Positions 6,654 to 14,551 of a stretch of 24,817 nucleotides of DNA are shown here, in pieces. Location: NCBI GenBank assembly GCA_963693635.1, contig CAVOBC010000021.1, positions 1 to 24,817 on the forward strand. The letters are read 5' to 3'. The DNA comes from CAVOBC01 sp963693635. Lineage in GTDB: Bacteria > Pseudomonadota > Gammaproteobacteria > Pseudomonadales > Azotimanducaceae. Under the pieces are notes generated by a model. The model had not been told where the DNA came from and made no database searches. It saw nothing but the letters and a program-made list of their open reading frames with translations. The position numbers and the translations under genes were made by a program. Numbering within the stretch: the first letter of the stretch is position 1; every line of letters starts with the position of its first letter.

Positions 6654-7109
6654 TTAGTTCTGTTCGCGCTCGTCGTCGTCATCCCCTTCGCTATCGTTAT
6701 CATCCCCTTCCCCGTCGTCCCCTTCCCCATCGAAGTCGTCATCGTCTTCGCCATCGGGATGGCCATCCTGACGCTCGGCACCATCTTCGCTTGGGCTGAT
6801 GTATAGGACGGTCGCAAAGCCGTCGCACTCAAGCCGGTTCCACTGGTTGCGCTCAACGATCACGAGTTGATCGCTCTCCAGGGTTTCGAGGGCCGATGTG
6901 CCGTCGTCGTACAAACGTTCGATCTCGACGGTGCCGTCGATCAGGTACAGCAGTTCATCGCCGTTGGGGTTGCGCCGCCAACCCGAGTCGCCCTCGTAAC
7001 GGCCAACGCCAACGAAGGCGTCGTCAAACTGGGTCAGGCTCTCGCCGCCCGCCTGGCCTTTTTCGGCGAGTGCGTCGTGGATTGCCGCGATGTCAAAGAT
7101 GTTGGCCAT
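6654..7109 (-). CDS. Cupin-domain protein with hyperacidic C-terminal tail
   Basis: 151 residues. Residues about 25-106 read as a small cupin barrel (GDELLYLIDGTVEIERLYDD, then LVIVERNQWNRLECDGFATVLYISP); the usual first-motif histidines are mostly missing, so metal binding is doubtful. From residue 107 to the end the chain is almost only Asp, Glu and Gly, with repeats such as DGEGDDGEGDDNDSEGDDDD. The tail comes from a low-complexity GAN/GGN stretch at about 6660-6780. The ATG is preceded by AAGAGG at a good distance, so the start is firm. It is divergent from parE and convergent with DUF1249, in the place where cpdA and yqiA often lie. Role unknown; the acidic tail may bind cations or basic proteins. 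Confidence 0.8.
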   Translation of the reverse strand: MANIFDIAAIHDALAEKGQAGGESLTQFDDAFVGVGRYEGDSGWRRNPNGDELLYLIDGTVEIERLYDDGTSALETLESDQLVIVERNQWNRLECDGFATVLYISPSEDGAERQDGHPDGEDDDDFDGEGDDGEGDDNDSEGDDDDEREQN

Positions 7110-7163
7110 GCTTACCTCTTATTCGTGGCATTTGTGTCATTCGTAGGTTCATCATGGCTGCCC

Positions 7164-7182
7164 GACCCGACGTTGGCGGGTC
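7164..7182. promoter_or_regulatory. Inverted repeat between cupin and parE genes
   Basis: GACCCG (7164-7169) and CGGGTC (7177-7182) with a 7-base spacer, lying 55 bases upstream of the cupin gene. It may be an operator or a structured 5' leader. No known binding motif recognised. Confidence 0.25.
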
Positions 7183-7274
7183 AGGAAATGTGCGACAGTC
7201 GTTCGTGGGCGCATCCTGCATGAAATTGCGACAGATTGCGGTGTTTTTCTGCGTCAAATACGCGGCGTGTCCCT

Positions 7275-7280
7275 TATAAT
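7275..7280 (+). promoter_or_regulatory. Perfect -10 element, likely parE promoter
   Basis: TATAAT at 7275-7280 is a perfect sigma-70 -10 box. The best -35 is weak (GCGTCA at 7251-7256, 18-base spacer). If used, transcription of parE starts near 7287 and leaves a leader of about 225 bases. The leader (7287-7512) contains an open frame but nothing that resembles a known gene or riboswitch. Confidence 0.45.
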
Positions 7281-7512
7281 CGGCACGGCCTGTCCATTCG
7301 TCGTTTTCGCAGGAGATTCAGGAGTCCACGCAGCCTTGGCAGCCAGCAAGCGCTCGACACAAGCGACCGGATACCCGCTCATACCCATCTCGACTGATGG
7401 CAGGCAAACAACCCCTGACACTTTTTCTGTGGTGCCCCGGCAGCCGCCGTTCGATATCTATCGGATATCGACCTGCACTGTCGTCGCCGCCGCCCCCATT
7501 TGACGAGCGTCC

Positions 7513-9417
7513 ATGGCCAGTAGCTATCAGTCTGATTCCATAGAGGTCCTGCTGGGCCTCGACCCGGTTCGCAAGCGTCCCGGTATGTACACCGACACCA
7601 CGCGGCCGAACCACCTTGCCCAGGAGGTCATCGACAACAGCGTTGACGAGGCGCTTGAAGGCCACGCGACCGAAATCGACGTGATCCTCGGCAAAGATGG
7701 CTCCATGACCGTGGAGGATGACGGCCGCGGCATGCCGGTCGATATGCATCCAACCGAGAAGCTGCCCGGCGTTGAGGTGATCCTTACGCGCCTGCACTCG
7801 GGCGCCAAGTTCAACCACGACTCGTACAAATTCTCGGGAGGCCTGCACGGCGTCGGCGTGTCTGTGGTCAATGCGCTGTCCAGTCGCTTCGACGTCTTCA
7901 TCAAGCGGGACCAGAAGTTGCATCACATGGCCTTCGCCGGTGGCACCAAGGTCGGCAAACTGACCGCGCAGGAGAAGGTAGGCCGGCGCAACACCGGCAC
8001 CCGCATCAGTTTCACGCCAGACCCCCAGTATTTCGATTCGCCCAAATTCTCGGTGCCGCGTCTGCGTCACCTGCTGCGTGCCAAGGCGGTGCTGTGTCCG
8101 GGCCTGCGCGTTTGCTTTCGTGACGAGACCGCGGAAGCCGCCGAGGAGCAGTCGTACGAGTGGTATTTTGAGGCTGGCCTCAAGGGCTATCTCGCGGCTG
8201 AGACCGACGGCTACGACGTGCTGCCGGCAGAGCCGTTTGAAGGCAGCATGGCCGGCAACGACGAGGCGGTCGACTGGGCCGTGCAATGGTTCGCGCAGAA
8301 GGGCGACCTGATAACAGAGAGCTATATCAATCTGATACCAACGACCCTTGGTGGCACCCACGTCAACGGACTGCGTTCCGGTCTGCTGGAGGCGATGCGT
8401 GAGTTCTGCGAGTTCCGCAACCTGATCCCCCGGGGCATCAAGATCACGGCGGATGACATCTGGGATCAGTGCAACTACGTGCTGTCGGCCAAGATGCTGG
8501 ACCCGCAGTTTTCCGGCCAGACCAAGGAGCGGCTGAATTCGCGTCAGGTGGTGGCCTTCATCTCCGGCGTCGTCAAAGACAGCTTCAGCCTCTGGCTGAG
8601 CCAGCACGTCACCGATGGCGAGGCGATCGCAGAGTTGGCGATCAACCGCGCCCAAGAGCGCATGCGCGCCGGCAAGAAGGTTGCACGCAAGAAGGTCACG
8701 AGCGGCCCGGCGCTGCCTGGCAAGCTCGCGGATTGTTCTTGTCAGGACGCAATGGAGGGCGAGCTCTTTCTGGTGGAGGGCGACTCGGCGGGCGGTTCGG
8801 CCAAGCAGGCGCGGGACCGGGAAACCCAGGCGATCATGCCGCTGCGGGGCAAGATCAAGAACACGTGGGAGGACGATTCGTCCGTCATCCTGGCGTCCCA
8901 GGAGGTGCATGACATCTCGGTCGCCATCGGCATGGACCCGGGCTCCGATGATCTGTCGGGCCTGCGCTACGGCAAGGTGTGCATTCTGGCGGATGCCGAT
9001 TCAGACGGCCTGCACATTGCGAGCCTGCTCATCGCGCTCTTTGTGCGCCACTTTCCGGCACTGGTCGCGCACGGCCACGTGTATGTGGCGATGCCGCCCC
9101 TTTATCGCATCGATGTCGGGAAGGAGGTCTATTACGCGCTGGATGAGGCAGAGCGGCAGGGGTACCTCGACCGCATCGCCGCCGAGAACAAGAAGGGCAA
9201 GGTCATTGTGCAGCGCTTCAAGGGCCTTGGTGAGATGAATCCGCTGCAACTGCGGGAAACGGCGATGTCCAAGGACACCCGGCGGCTGGTGCAGTTAGAG
9301 ATGGAAGAGGCGAGCAAGGTTGACGACCTGATGGACATGTTGCTCGCCAAGAAACGGGCGGGCGACCGCAAGATCTGGCTTGAGTCCAGGGGCGACCAGG
9401 CTGACCTGAGTGCCTGA
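7513..9417 (+). CDS. parE: DNA topoisomerase IV subunit B
   Basis: 634 residues, close to the usual length of about 630. It is the ATPase subunit of topoisomerase IV, which with ParC decatenates daughter chromosomes. The GHKL ATPase domain shows QEVIDNSVDEAL (37-48), DDGRGMPVD (69-77) and GGLHGVGVSVVNALS (109-123). The TOPRIM domain has LVEGDSAGGSAKQ, with E422 as a metal ligand, and DADSDGLH near 493-500. RFKGLGEMNP lies near the C-terminus. EVLLGLDPVRKRPGMY at 11-26 and the lack of the extra GyrB insert identify it as ParE rather than GyrB. ATG 7513 gives the normal N-terminus; no strong ribosome binding site. parC follows after 152 bases. Confidence 0.97.
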   Translation: MASSYQSDSIEVLLGLDPVRKRPGMYTDTTRPNHLAQEVIDNSVDEALEGHATEIDVILGKDGSMTVEDDGRGMPVDMHPTEKLPGVEVILTRLHSGAKFNHDSYKFSGGLHGVGVSVVNALSSRFDVFIKRDQKLHHMAFAGGTKVGKLTAQEKVGRRNTGTRISFTPDPQYFDSPKFSVPRLRHLLRAKAVLCPGLRVCFRDETAEAAEEQSYEWYFEAGLKGYLAAETDGYDVLPAEPFEGSMAGNDEAVDWAVQWFAQKGDLITESYINLIPTTLGGTHVNGLRSGLLEAMREFCEFRNLIPRGIKITADDIWDQCNYVLSAKMLDPQFSGQTKERLNSRQVVAFISGVVKDSFSLWLSQHVTDGEAIAELAINRAQERMRAGKKVARKKVTSGPALPGKLADCSCQDAMEGELFLVEGDSAGGSAKQARDRETQAIMPLRGKIKNTWEDDSSVILASQEVHDISVAIGMDPGSDDLSGLRYGKVCILADADSDGLHIASLLIALFVRHFPALVAHGHVYVAMPPLYRIDVGKEVYYALDEAERQGYLDRIAAENKKGKVIVQRFKGLGEMNPLQLRETAMSKDTRRLVQLEMEEASKVDDLMDMLLAKKRAGDRKIWLESRGDQADLSA

Positions 9418-9433
9418 TTGCCTCACCAGCGCT

Positions 9434-9577
9434 ATGACCATCGCTGCCGCCAGCGCTATGGCGGTGCCGTATGTTGCGGGTCGGCGCGGACGCCGGGACG
9501 GCAGCATTGATATTGAATTGACGGTTCCTACCCCTTGCACGGGGACAAAGCGACAGCGAGACGAAACGTATGAGTGA
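9434..9577 (+). CDS. Possible 47-codon ORF between parE and parC
   Basis: ATG at 9434 to TGA at 9575-9577, opening MTIAAASAMAVPYVAGRRGR; it overlaps the parC start at 9570 in another frame. It contains two copies of CCAGCGCTATG (9426-9436 and 9450-9460), 24 bases apart. No family recognised and no ribosome binding site; chance is the simplest reading. CCCCTTGCACGGGG at 9533-9546 is a near-palindrome just ahead of parC. Confidence 0.15.
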   Translation: MTIAAASAMAVPYVAGRRGRRDGSIDIELTVPTPCTGTKRQRDETYE

Positions 9578-11816
9578 TATGGATCAAACCGACTACAGCG
9601 AGTCGATTCCCATTCGCCAGTTCACCGAGGGCGCGTATCTCAACTACGCGATGTACGTGATCAACGACCGTGCGCTGCCGCATGTGGGCGATGGCCTGAA
9701 GCCGGTGCAACGGCGCATCATCTATGCGATGAGCGAACTGCGCCTGGGCGCGGATGCTAAATACGCAAAGTCGGCGCGCACGGTCGGCGACGTCATCGGC
9801 AAGTTCCATCCCCACGGGGATGCGGCCGCTTATGAAGCGATGGTGCTGATGGCGCAACCGTTCTCGTATCGCTATCCGCTCGTGGACGGCCAGGGCAACT
9901 GGGGCTCGCCGGATGATCCCAAGTCCTTTGCGGCCCAGCGTTATACCGAATCCAAACTCACGGCGTACTCGCGGGTGCTTTTGTCAGAACTCGGCCAGGG
10001 CACGGTGGAGTGGCTGCCCAACTTTGACGGCACGCTGGAAGAACCCCGTACGCTGCCCGCCCGGTTGCCCAATGTCCTCTTAAATGGCGGCAGCGGTATT
10101 GCTGTTGGCATGGCGACGGACATACCGCCGCACAATCTGCGCGAGTTGGCGGCGGCGTGCATTCACTTGCTGGACTCGCCGAGGGCAACGCTTAACGATC
10201 TCATGACCCACATCCATGGGCCGGACTTTCCGACCGAGGCGGAGATCATCACGTCCGAGGCGGACATTCGCGACATTTACGAGACTGGTCGCGGCATGGT
10301 GCGCGCACGGGCGGTCTATCACGTTGATCAGGGCGATATTATTATCACAGCGTTGCCATTCCAGGTGTCGGGCACGCGGATACTGGAGCAAATCGCCGCG
10401 CAGATGCAGGCCAAGAAATTGCCGATGGTCGTGGATCTGCGCGACGAGTCGGACCACGAAAATCCGACGCGCATCGCCATCGTTCCCCGCTCCAATCGCG
10501 TGGACATCGCCGCGTTGATGAGCCATCTCTTTGCCTCGACGGATCTCGAACGCAGCCACCGGGCCAACTTCAATGTCATCGGCATCGATGGCCGGCCAGC
10601 CGTCAAACCGCTGGTGACGATGCTGACCGAATGGCTCAGCTACCGCCAGGACACGGTGCTAAGACGCCTGCAGTTTCGGCTCGACAACATCCTCAATCGT
10701 CTGCACCTGCTCGAAGGTCTGCTGATTGCGTATCTCAACCTGGACGAGGTGATCCACATCATCCGCACGGCGGATTCGCCGAAGCCCGTGTTGGTGGAGA
10801 AGTTCAGCTTGTCGGACCGGCAGGCCGACGCGATTCTGGACATTCGCCTGCGCCAACTGGCGCGGCTTGAAGAGGACAAGATCCGCGCCGAACAGGACGA
10901 ATTGCAGAGCGAGCGCGCAGACCTTGAGAAGACGATCAACTCGAGGGCGCGGCTCAAGACGCTGGTGAAAAAAGAGATCGTCGCGGACGCCGAAGAGTAC
11001 GGCGACGCGCGTCGCTCGCCGATTGCCATCCGCGAAGAGGCGAAGGCCTTCACCGAAAAAGACCTGCTGTCGACCGAGCCGGTGACGGTCGTTTTGTCAG
11101 AGAAAGGCTGGGTGCGCGCCGCCAAGGGCCACGACATTGATCCATCTGAACTCAACTATCGGGCGGGTGACAGCTTTTTGCACGCGATGCCCGCGCGCAG
11201 CAACAACGACATCATCTTTCTGGACAACGTCGGGCGTGCCTACACCCTCGCTGCCCACTCGTTGCCTTCTGCGCGGGGTCAGGGCGAGCCGCTCTCGGGC
11301 CGACTGAATCCCGCGGACGGCGCGCGTTTTGTTGGTTTCGCGACCGGTGACCCGGAGGACCGGTACGTGGTCGCCTCAGACGCGGGCTACGGTTTTGTGG
11401 TCAAGGTGAGCGACATGATCACCAAGAACAAAGCGGGCAAGGCGCTGATTTCAACGCCGAAAGGCAGCGAGGTGATCATGCCGGTGTCCGTGGGTGACAT
11501 CGAGAGCAGCTACCTCGCGTCGGTCAGCAACGAGGGTCGGCTCCTGATCTTTCCGCTCGCCGAATTGCCGCAATTGCCGCGCGGCAAGGGCAACAAGATA
11601 ATGAACATCCCGCCGGCGCGGGTTCGCGACCGGCTGGAGATGATGATTGGCATTGCGGTGCTGGGCGAGACGGACACGCTGGTCGTCCATTCGGGCAAGC
11701 GGCACGTCAACCTGAAGTTTGCGGACCTCGGCCACTATCAGGGCGAGCGCGCGCGCCGGGGACTGAAGCTGCCGCGTGGATTTCAAAAGGTCGATCGCAT
11801 CGAGGTTGCACTCTGA
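9570..11816 (+). CDS. parC: DNA topoisomerase IV subunit A
   Basis: 748 residues (E. coli ParC is 752). It is the DNA-cleaving subunit of topoisomerase IV. FTEGAYLNYAMYVINDRALP and DGLKPVQRRIIYAMSEL open the winged-helix domain. The catalytic tyrosine is Y125 in AAQRYTESK (E. coli Tyr120). The quinolone-determining region reads HPHGDAAAYEAM: E89 matches E. coli Glu84, but the position of Ser80 is alanine (A85, GCG at 9822-9824). A coiled coil with LDEVIHIIRTADSPKPVLVE precedes the C-terminal beta-pinwheel (about 500-748), which lacks a GyrA box, as expected for ParC. It lies downstream of parE as in many Gammaproteobacteria. Confidence 0.97.
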   Translation: MSDMDQTDYSESIPIRQFTEGAYLNYAMYVINDRALPHVGDGLKPVQRRIIYAMSELRLGADAKYAKSARTVGDVIGKFHPHGDAAAYEAMVLMAQPFSYRYPLVDGQGNWGSPDDPKSFAAQRYTESKLTAYSRVLLSELGQGTVEWLPNFDGTLEEPRTLPARLPNVLLNGGSGIAVGMATDIPPHNLRELAAACIHLLDSPRATLNDLMTHIHGPDFPTEAEIITSEADIRDIYETGRGMVRARAVYHVDQGDIIITALPFQVSGTRILEQIAAQMQAKKLPMVVDLRDESDHENPTRIAIVPRSNRVDIAALMSHLFASTDLERSHRANFNVIGIDGRPAVKPLVTMLTEWLSYRQDTVLRRLQFRLDNILNRLHLLEGLLIAYLNLDEVIHIIRTADSPKPVLVEKFSLSDRQADAILDIRLRQLARLEEDKIRAEQDELQSERADLEKTINSRARLKTLVKKEIVADAEEYGDARRSPIAIREEAKAFTEKDLLSTEPVTVVLSEKGWVRAAKGHDIDPSELNYRAGDSFLHAMPARSNNDIIFLDNVGRAYTLAAHSLPSARGQGEPLSGRLNPADGARFVGFATGDPEDRYVVASDAGYGFVVKVSDMITKNKAGKALISTPKGSEVIMPVSVGDIESSYLASVSNEGRLLIFPLAELPQLPRGKGNKIMNIPPARVRDRLEMMIGIAVLGETDTLVVHSGKRHVNLKFADLGHYQGERARRGLKLPRGFQKVDRIEVAL

Positions 11817-11839
11817 TCGCCTGCCGCCGCCGAGACCGT

Positions 11840-11982
11840 GGATGCCGATCAAGCGTGCGGGCAAGATCGAGATCGGGATCAAGGATGAATACGGTGCGAC
11901 CATCACTTTTCTGCTGTCTGACGACCCGGGCTACGTCACCGGATCCACCATCAAGGTGGACGGTGGCTACCTTGCGACCTGA
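11840..11982 (+). pseudogene. C-terminal remnant of a short-chain dehydrogenase/reductase gene
   Basis: The 47 codons from ATG 11840 to TGA 11980-11982 contain ATITFLLSDDPGYVTGSTIK followed by VDGGYLAT, the unmistakable C-terminus of classical SDR enzymes (FL-S-YVTG--I-VDGG). The Rossmann nucleotide site and YxxxK catalytic block are absent: upstream sequence is parC. The segment before the motif (MPIKRAGKIEIGIKDEYG) looks like the SDR loop 'RAGKPEEI' with changes. It is a truncated leftover, wedged between the parC stop and the lipoprotein gene three bases further on, most likely from a deletion or an old insertion. Confidence 0.75.
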
Positions 11983-11985
11983 CCC

Positions 11986-12462
11986 GTGATCAGCCGGTGG
12001 ATCTTGACCTTGAGCGTCGTGCTGCTCGGCGCCTGTGGCACGGCGCCCGTGACCAGCGTGGGTCTATATGGTGACGCGCCTGTGCGCCACGCGGTCGCAG
12101 GCTCGACCGGGCAGGGCATCGCGACGCGGGTGATCGCTGCGGCCCCGGATGACGTACTTGCCGCGGCGCGGGCCACGTTCGTCAAGCTTGATTACGTTCT
12201 CGAGACAGAGGTGGCGACCGGCGCGGGGAGTCGCTTAACAGCACGTGGCCGCGCCCACTGCGTCGGGAATCTGCGCAAAGTGACGATGGCGGTCTACGTG
12301 GCGGCGACGGCGACCGGCACTGCGGTCACGGTCATTTTCGACAACCACGACCAGCCGTGTCCCCTTGGCAACCTGGTGGAGGTTGGCGCAAGCCAGATAC
12401 TGCAACAGATGCTGAAATTCACGGCTCCATTCACGGCTCGCGCAGCGAACGTGAACTCTTAG
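11986..12462 (+). CDS. Small outer- or inner-membrane lipoprotein of unknown function
   Basis: 158 residues starting at GTG 11986. The N-terminus (MISRWILTLSVVLLGACG) is a lipoprotein signal peptide with lipobox LGAC, lipidated cysteine at 17. The mature domain contains IAAAPDDVLAAARATFVKLD and a beta-rich TMAVYVAATATGTAVTVIF segment, with two further cysteines (C92, C125) that could form a disulphide. No family recognised. The last 11 residues (PFTARAANVNS) are encoded by a palindromic repeat, so the C-terminus has probably been replaced or extended by the repeat. It follows the SDR remnant by three bases and precedes the yej block. Confidence 0.7.
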   Translation: MISRWILTLSVVLLGACGTAPVTSVGLYGDAPVRHAVAGSTGQGIATRVIAAAPDDVLAAARATFVKLDYVLETEVATGAGSRLTARGRAHCVGNLRKVTMAVYVAATATGTAVTVIFDNHDQPCPLGNLVEVGASQILQQMLKFTAPFTARAANVNS

Positions 12463-12509
12463 CATGTCGCTACCCTTGCCCCATTCACGGCTCGCGCAGC
12501 GAACGTGAA
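12417..12509. repeat. Palindromic intergenic repeat, two full copies and one partial
   Basis: The 29-base sequence CCATTCACGGCTCGCGCAGC plus GAACGTGAA occurs at 12427-12455 and 12481-12509, period 54. A partial ATTCACGGCTC precedes at 12417. Each copy folds: TTCACG pairs with CGTGAA and CGC with GCG around a GCA loop. It resembles REP-type elements. The first copy overlaps the end of the lipoprotein gene; the second lies in the non-coding gap before yejA. Confidence 0.8.
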
Positions 12510-12579
12510 ACTCCTACCCACACGCTAACCTTCCCCCATTGTCCCCGACACGTCCCGACCATCCCCGACGGAGGTCTCC

Positions 12580-12645
12580 AACACCCCAACCCGACACCCC
12601 AACCGACACCACCCCAACCGACACCACCCCAACCCACCACCACAA
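12580..12645. repeat. C-rich tandem repeat, 15-base unit
   Basis: CCCCAACCGACACCA is repeated exactly at 12597-12611 and 12612-12626, with diverged copies on both sides. One strand is nearly free of G. It lies 20-80 bases before yejA. The gap 12463-12664 holds no gene; the repeat is non-coding and may be slippage-prone. Confidence 0.7.
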
Positions 12646-12664
12646 CCCGTGTTAGTGTCGAGCC

Positions 12665-14551
12665 ATGACCGAACATTTCACAATCGCCTGTATCAGCGCG
12701 GCGCTCGCGCTCTCGTTGGCAACGGGCGCACGTGCGCAGCCCGCGCTTGCAAACATCGATTACAAACACGGTTACGCGTTCTTGAGCGAACCGAAATACC
12801 CGGCTGACTTCACGCATTTCGACTACGTAAACCCCAAAGCCGTAAAAGGCGGGCGCATGCGCAACCCCGCCATGGGTGCGTGGGATAACTTCAACAATAT
12901 GTCGATTCCGAGTGGCCGGATGGCCCCCGGATTAAGCGTCGAACAACCGCACGTGAACTTAGTCCACGATTCCCTGATGTCCAAGGCGGCCGATGAGCCT
13001 GCGACGATGTATGGACGTCTGGCTGAAGCGATCGCCGTTGCAGAAGATGGCGCCTACATTGCCTTCAAGCTACGTAACAACGGCCGCTGGCACGATGGGC
13101 AGCCGATCACAATCGAGGACGTGCGTTTTTCATTCGAGATATACATGACCAAAGCGTCGCCAACGATTAGCGAACCGTTGGCGCCGATATCCGCGATCAA
13201 GGTCGTGGGTCCTCGGGAAATCCTCTTCGAGATTCACGAACACCTGCGCGGCGACCCTTATTTGCCCTTTCGTATTGGGCTGAAGCCGATTCTGGCCAAG
13301 CACTACTGGGAATCACGAGATGTAAAAAAAACCAGCATCGAGGCGCCCCTGGGATCCGGCCCTTACAAGGTGAAGAAATTCCGGATTGGGCGCTCGGTCA
13401 CTTTTGCAAGAGTGAAGGATTACTGGGGTGCGGATATCCCGGTGATGCGTGGGCGCTATAACTTTGACGAGTTGAAGTGGGATTTCTTCCGCGATGATCA
13501 AGTGCAGACCGAATCCCTGAAAGGCGATGTCATCGATGTGCACATTGAGAATATTCCGCGTCTGTGGAATACGGCGTACGATTTCCCTCCCGCGCACGCG
13601 GGTGTCTTCAGCCAACAATTTTTGCCGATTGAAAGACCGTGGGGGCTCTGGTGGCCGGTGTTCTGGAATCTGGATCAGCCCCGGTTTCAGGACATTCGCG
13701 TGCGCGAAGCCTTGTGGCTGATGTCTGACGTACCCTGGCTAATGTGGATCAATTACGGTTTTTATACCACCTCGGAGAGCTTCTTCCACGGCTCCGAGTT
13801 TGCCTCGAGTGGCCTTCCCGATAAGCGGGAGTTGAAGTACCTGGAGCCAATTGCCCACTTGATTCCTGAGCGCGTGTTCACAGAAGCGTACCGACAGCCA
13901 CCGAACGGCGGTAAGGGTTGGCATCGGGACAATATCCTTCGCGCGATGGAACTCCTTAAAGAGGCAGGATGGGTAGTCGAAGACGGCCGTCTGGTGCACT
14001 CGGAGACGCGTGAGCCATTCCACATTCGCTTCGTGGCAGTTTCCCCAGCGCTCGCCCAGGCGTGGATTCCCTACATGCAGAATCTAAAGCGGTTGGGGAT
14101 TACGTCTACCGCGAAGTCCCCTGAGATTTCTAATTGGTTGTTTCGCCAGCAATCAGGGGACTTCGATGGCGGTTCCGTGCCGTTTTCGCCGGACTTCACG
14201 CCGACACAGTTGATCGCCAACACTTTCTCGTCTGCGACTGCAGACCTGAAATACTCCAATAACCTGACCAATATGCGTGACCCAGCGATTGATGCGTTGA
14301 TCGAGTCCATAAAAAGGGCCTCTAACTGGGACGATTACGTGGCCGCTATCAGGGCATGGGACAGGGTCATGCAATGGAACTTCTATTACGCCGTCAGGTT
14401 TTCGAAGACACAAATTGGCCTGGTGCATTGGGAGCGTTACGGCTGGCCCGAGCCGGACGCGCCGCTCACTCGCGAGGCCCATCTCGATACGTGGTGGTGG
14501 GACGAAGAAAAAGCGCAGAAACTGGCTGACTACCGCGCGGGTCAACGCTGA
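12665..14551 (+). CDS. yejA: Periplasmic peptide-binding protein of Yej ABC importer
   Basis: 628 residues of solute-binding protein family 5 (E. coli YejA is about 604). A Sec signal peptide (ACISAALALSLATGARA) ends at about A24. The mature start HGYAFLSEPKYPADFTHFDY followed by VNPKAVKGG is diagnostic of the YejA branch rather than OppA or DppA. Later blocks include NGRWHDGQPITIEDVRFSFE and LGSGPYKVKKF. In E. coli YejABEF imports microcin C and some peptides; the same role is inferred. The stop overlaps the yejB start by one base (TGATG). Sampled lines in this block are about 48-55 % GC, well below the rest of the window, suggesting a different origin or selection. Confidence 0.93.
   Translation: MTEHFTIACISAALALSLATGARAQPALANIDYKHGYAFLSEPKYPADFTHFDYVNPKAVKGGRMRNPAMGAWDNFNNMSIPSGRMAPGLSVEQPHVNLVHDSLMSKAADEPATMYGRLAEAIAVAEDGAYIAFKLRNNGRWHDGQPITIEDVRFSFEIYMTKASPTISEPLAPISAIKVVGPREILFEIHEHLRGDPYLPFRIGLKPILAKHYWESRDVKKTSIEAPLGSGPYKVKKFRIGRSVTFARVKDYWGADIPVMRGRYNFDELKWDFFRDDQVQTESLKGDVIDVHIENIPRLWNTAYDFPPAHAGVFSQQFLPIERPWGLWWPVFWNLDQPRFQDIRVREALWLMSDVPWLMWINYGFYTTSESFFHGSEFASSGLPDKRELKYLEPIAHLIPERVFTEAYRQPPNGGKGWHRDNILRAMELLKEAGWVVEDGRLVHSETREPFHIRFVAVSPALAQAWIPYMQNLKRLGITSTAKSPEISNWLFRQQSGDFDGGSVPFSPDFTPTQLIANTFSSATADLKYSNNLTNMRDPAIDALIESIKRASNWDDYVAAIRAWDRVMQWNFYYAVRFSKTQIGLVHWERYGWPEPDAPLTREAHLDTWWWDEEKAQKLADYRAGQR

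Noticed and set aside
7267..7503. A 78-codon plus-strand frame ahead of parE
   Set aside because: It starts at the -10 box itself, lacks a ribosome binding site and has no recognisable family; it is more likely leader sequence.
7318..8910. A 530-codon minus-strand open frame
   Set aside because: It lies opposite parE, whose plus-strand protein is conserved along its full length; the minus frame is a codon-bias shadow with no recognisable family.
12427..12509. A CRISPR array from the repeated palindrome
   Set aside because: Only two full copies with a 25-base spacing that is not spacer-like in pattern, one copy is inside a coding region, and there are no cas genes.
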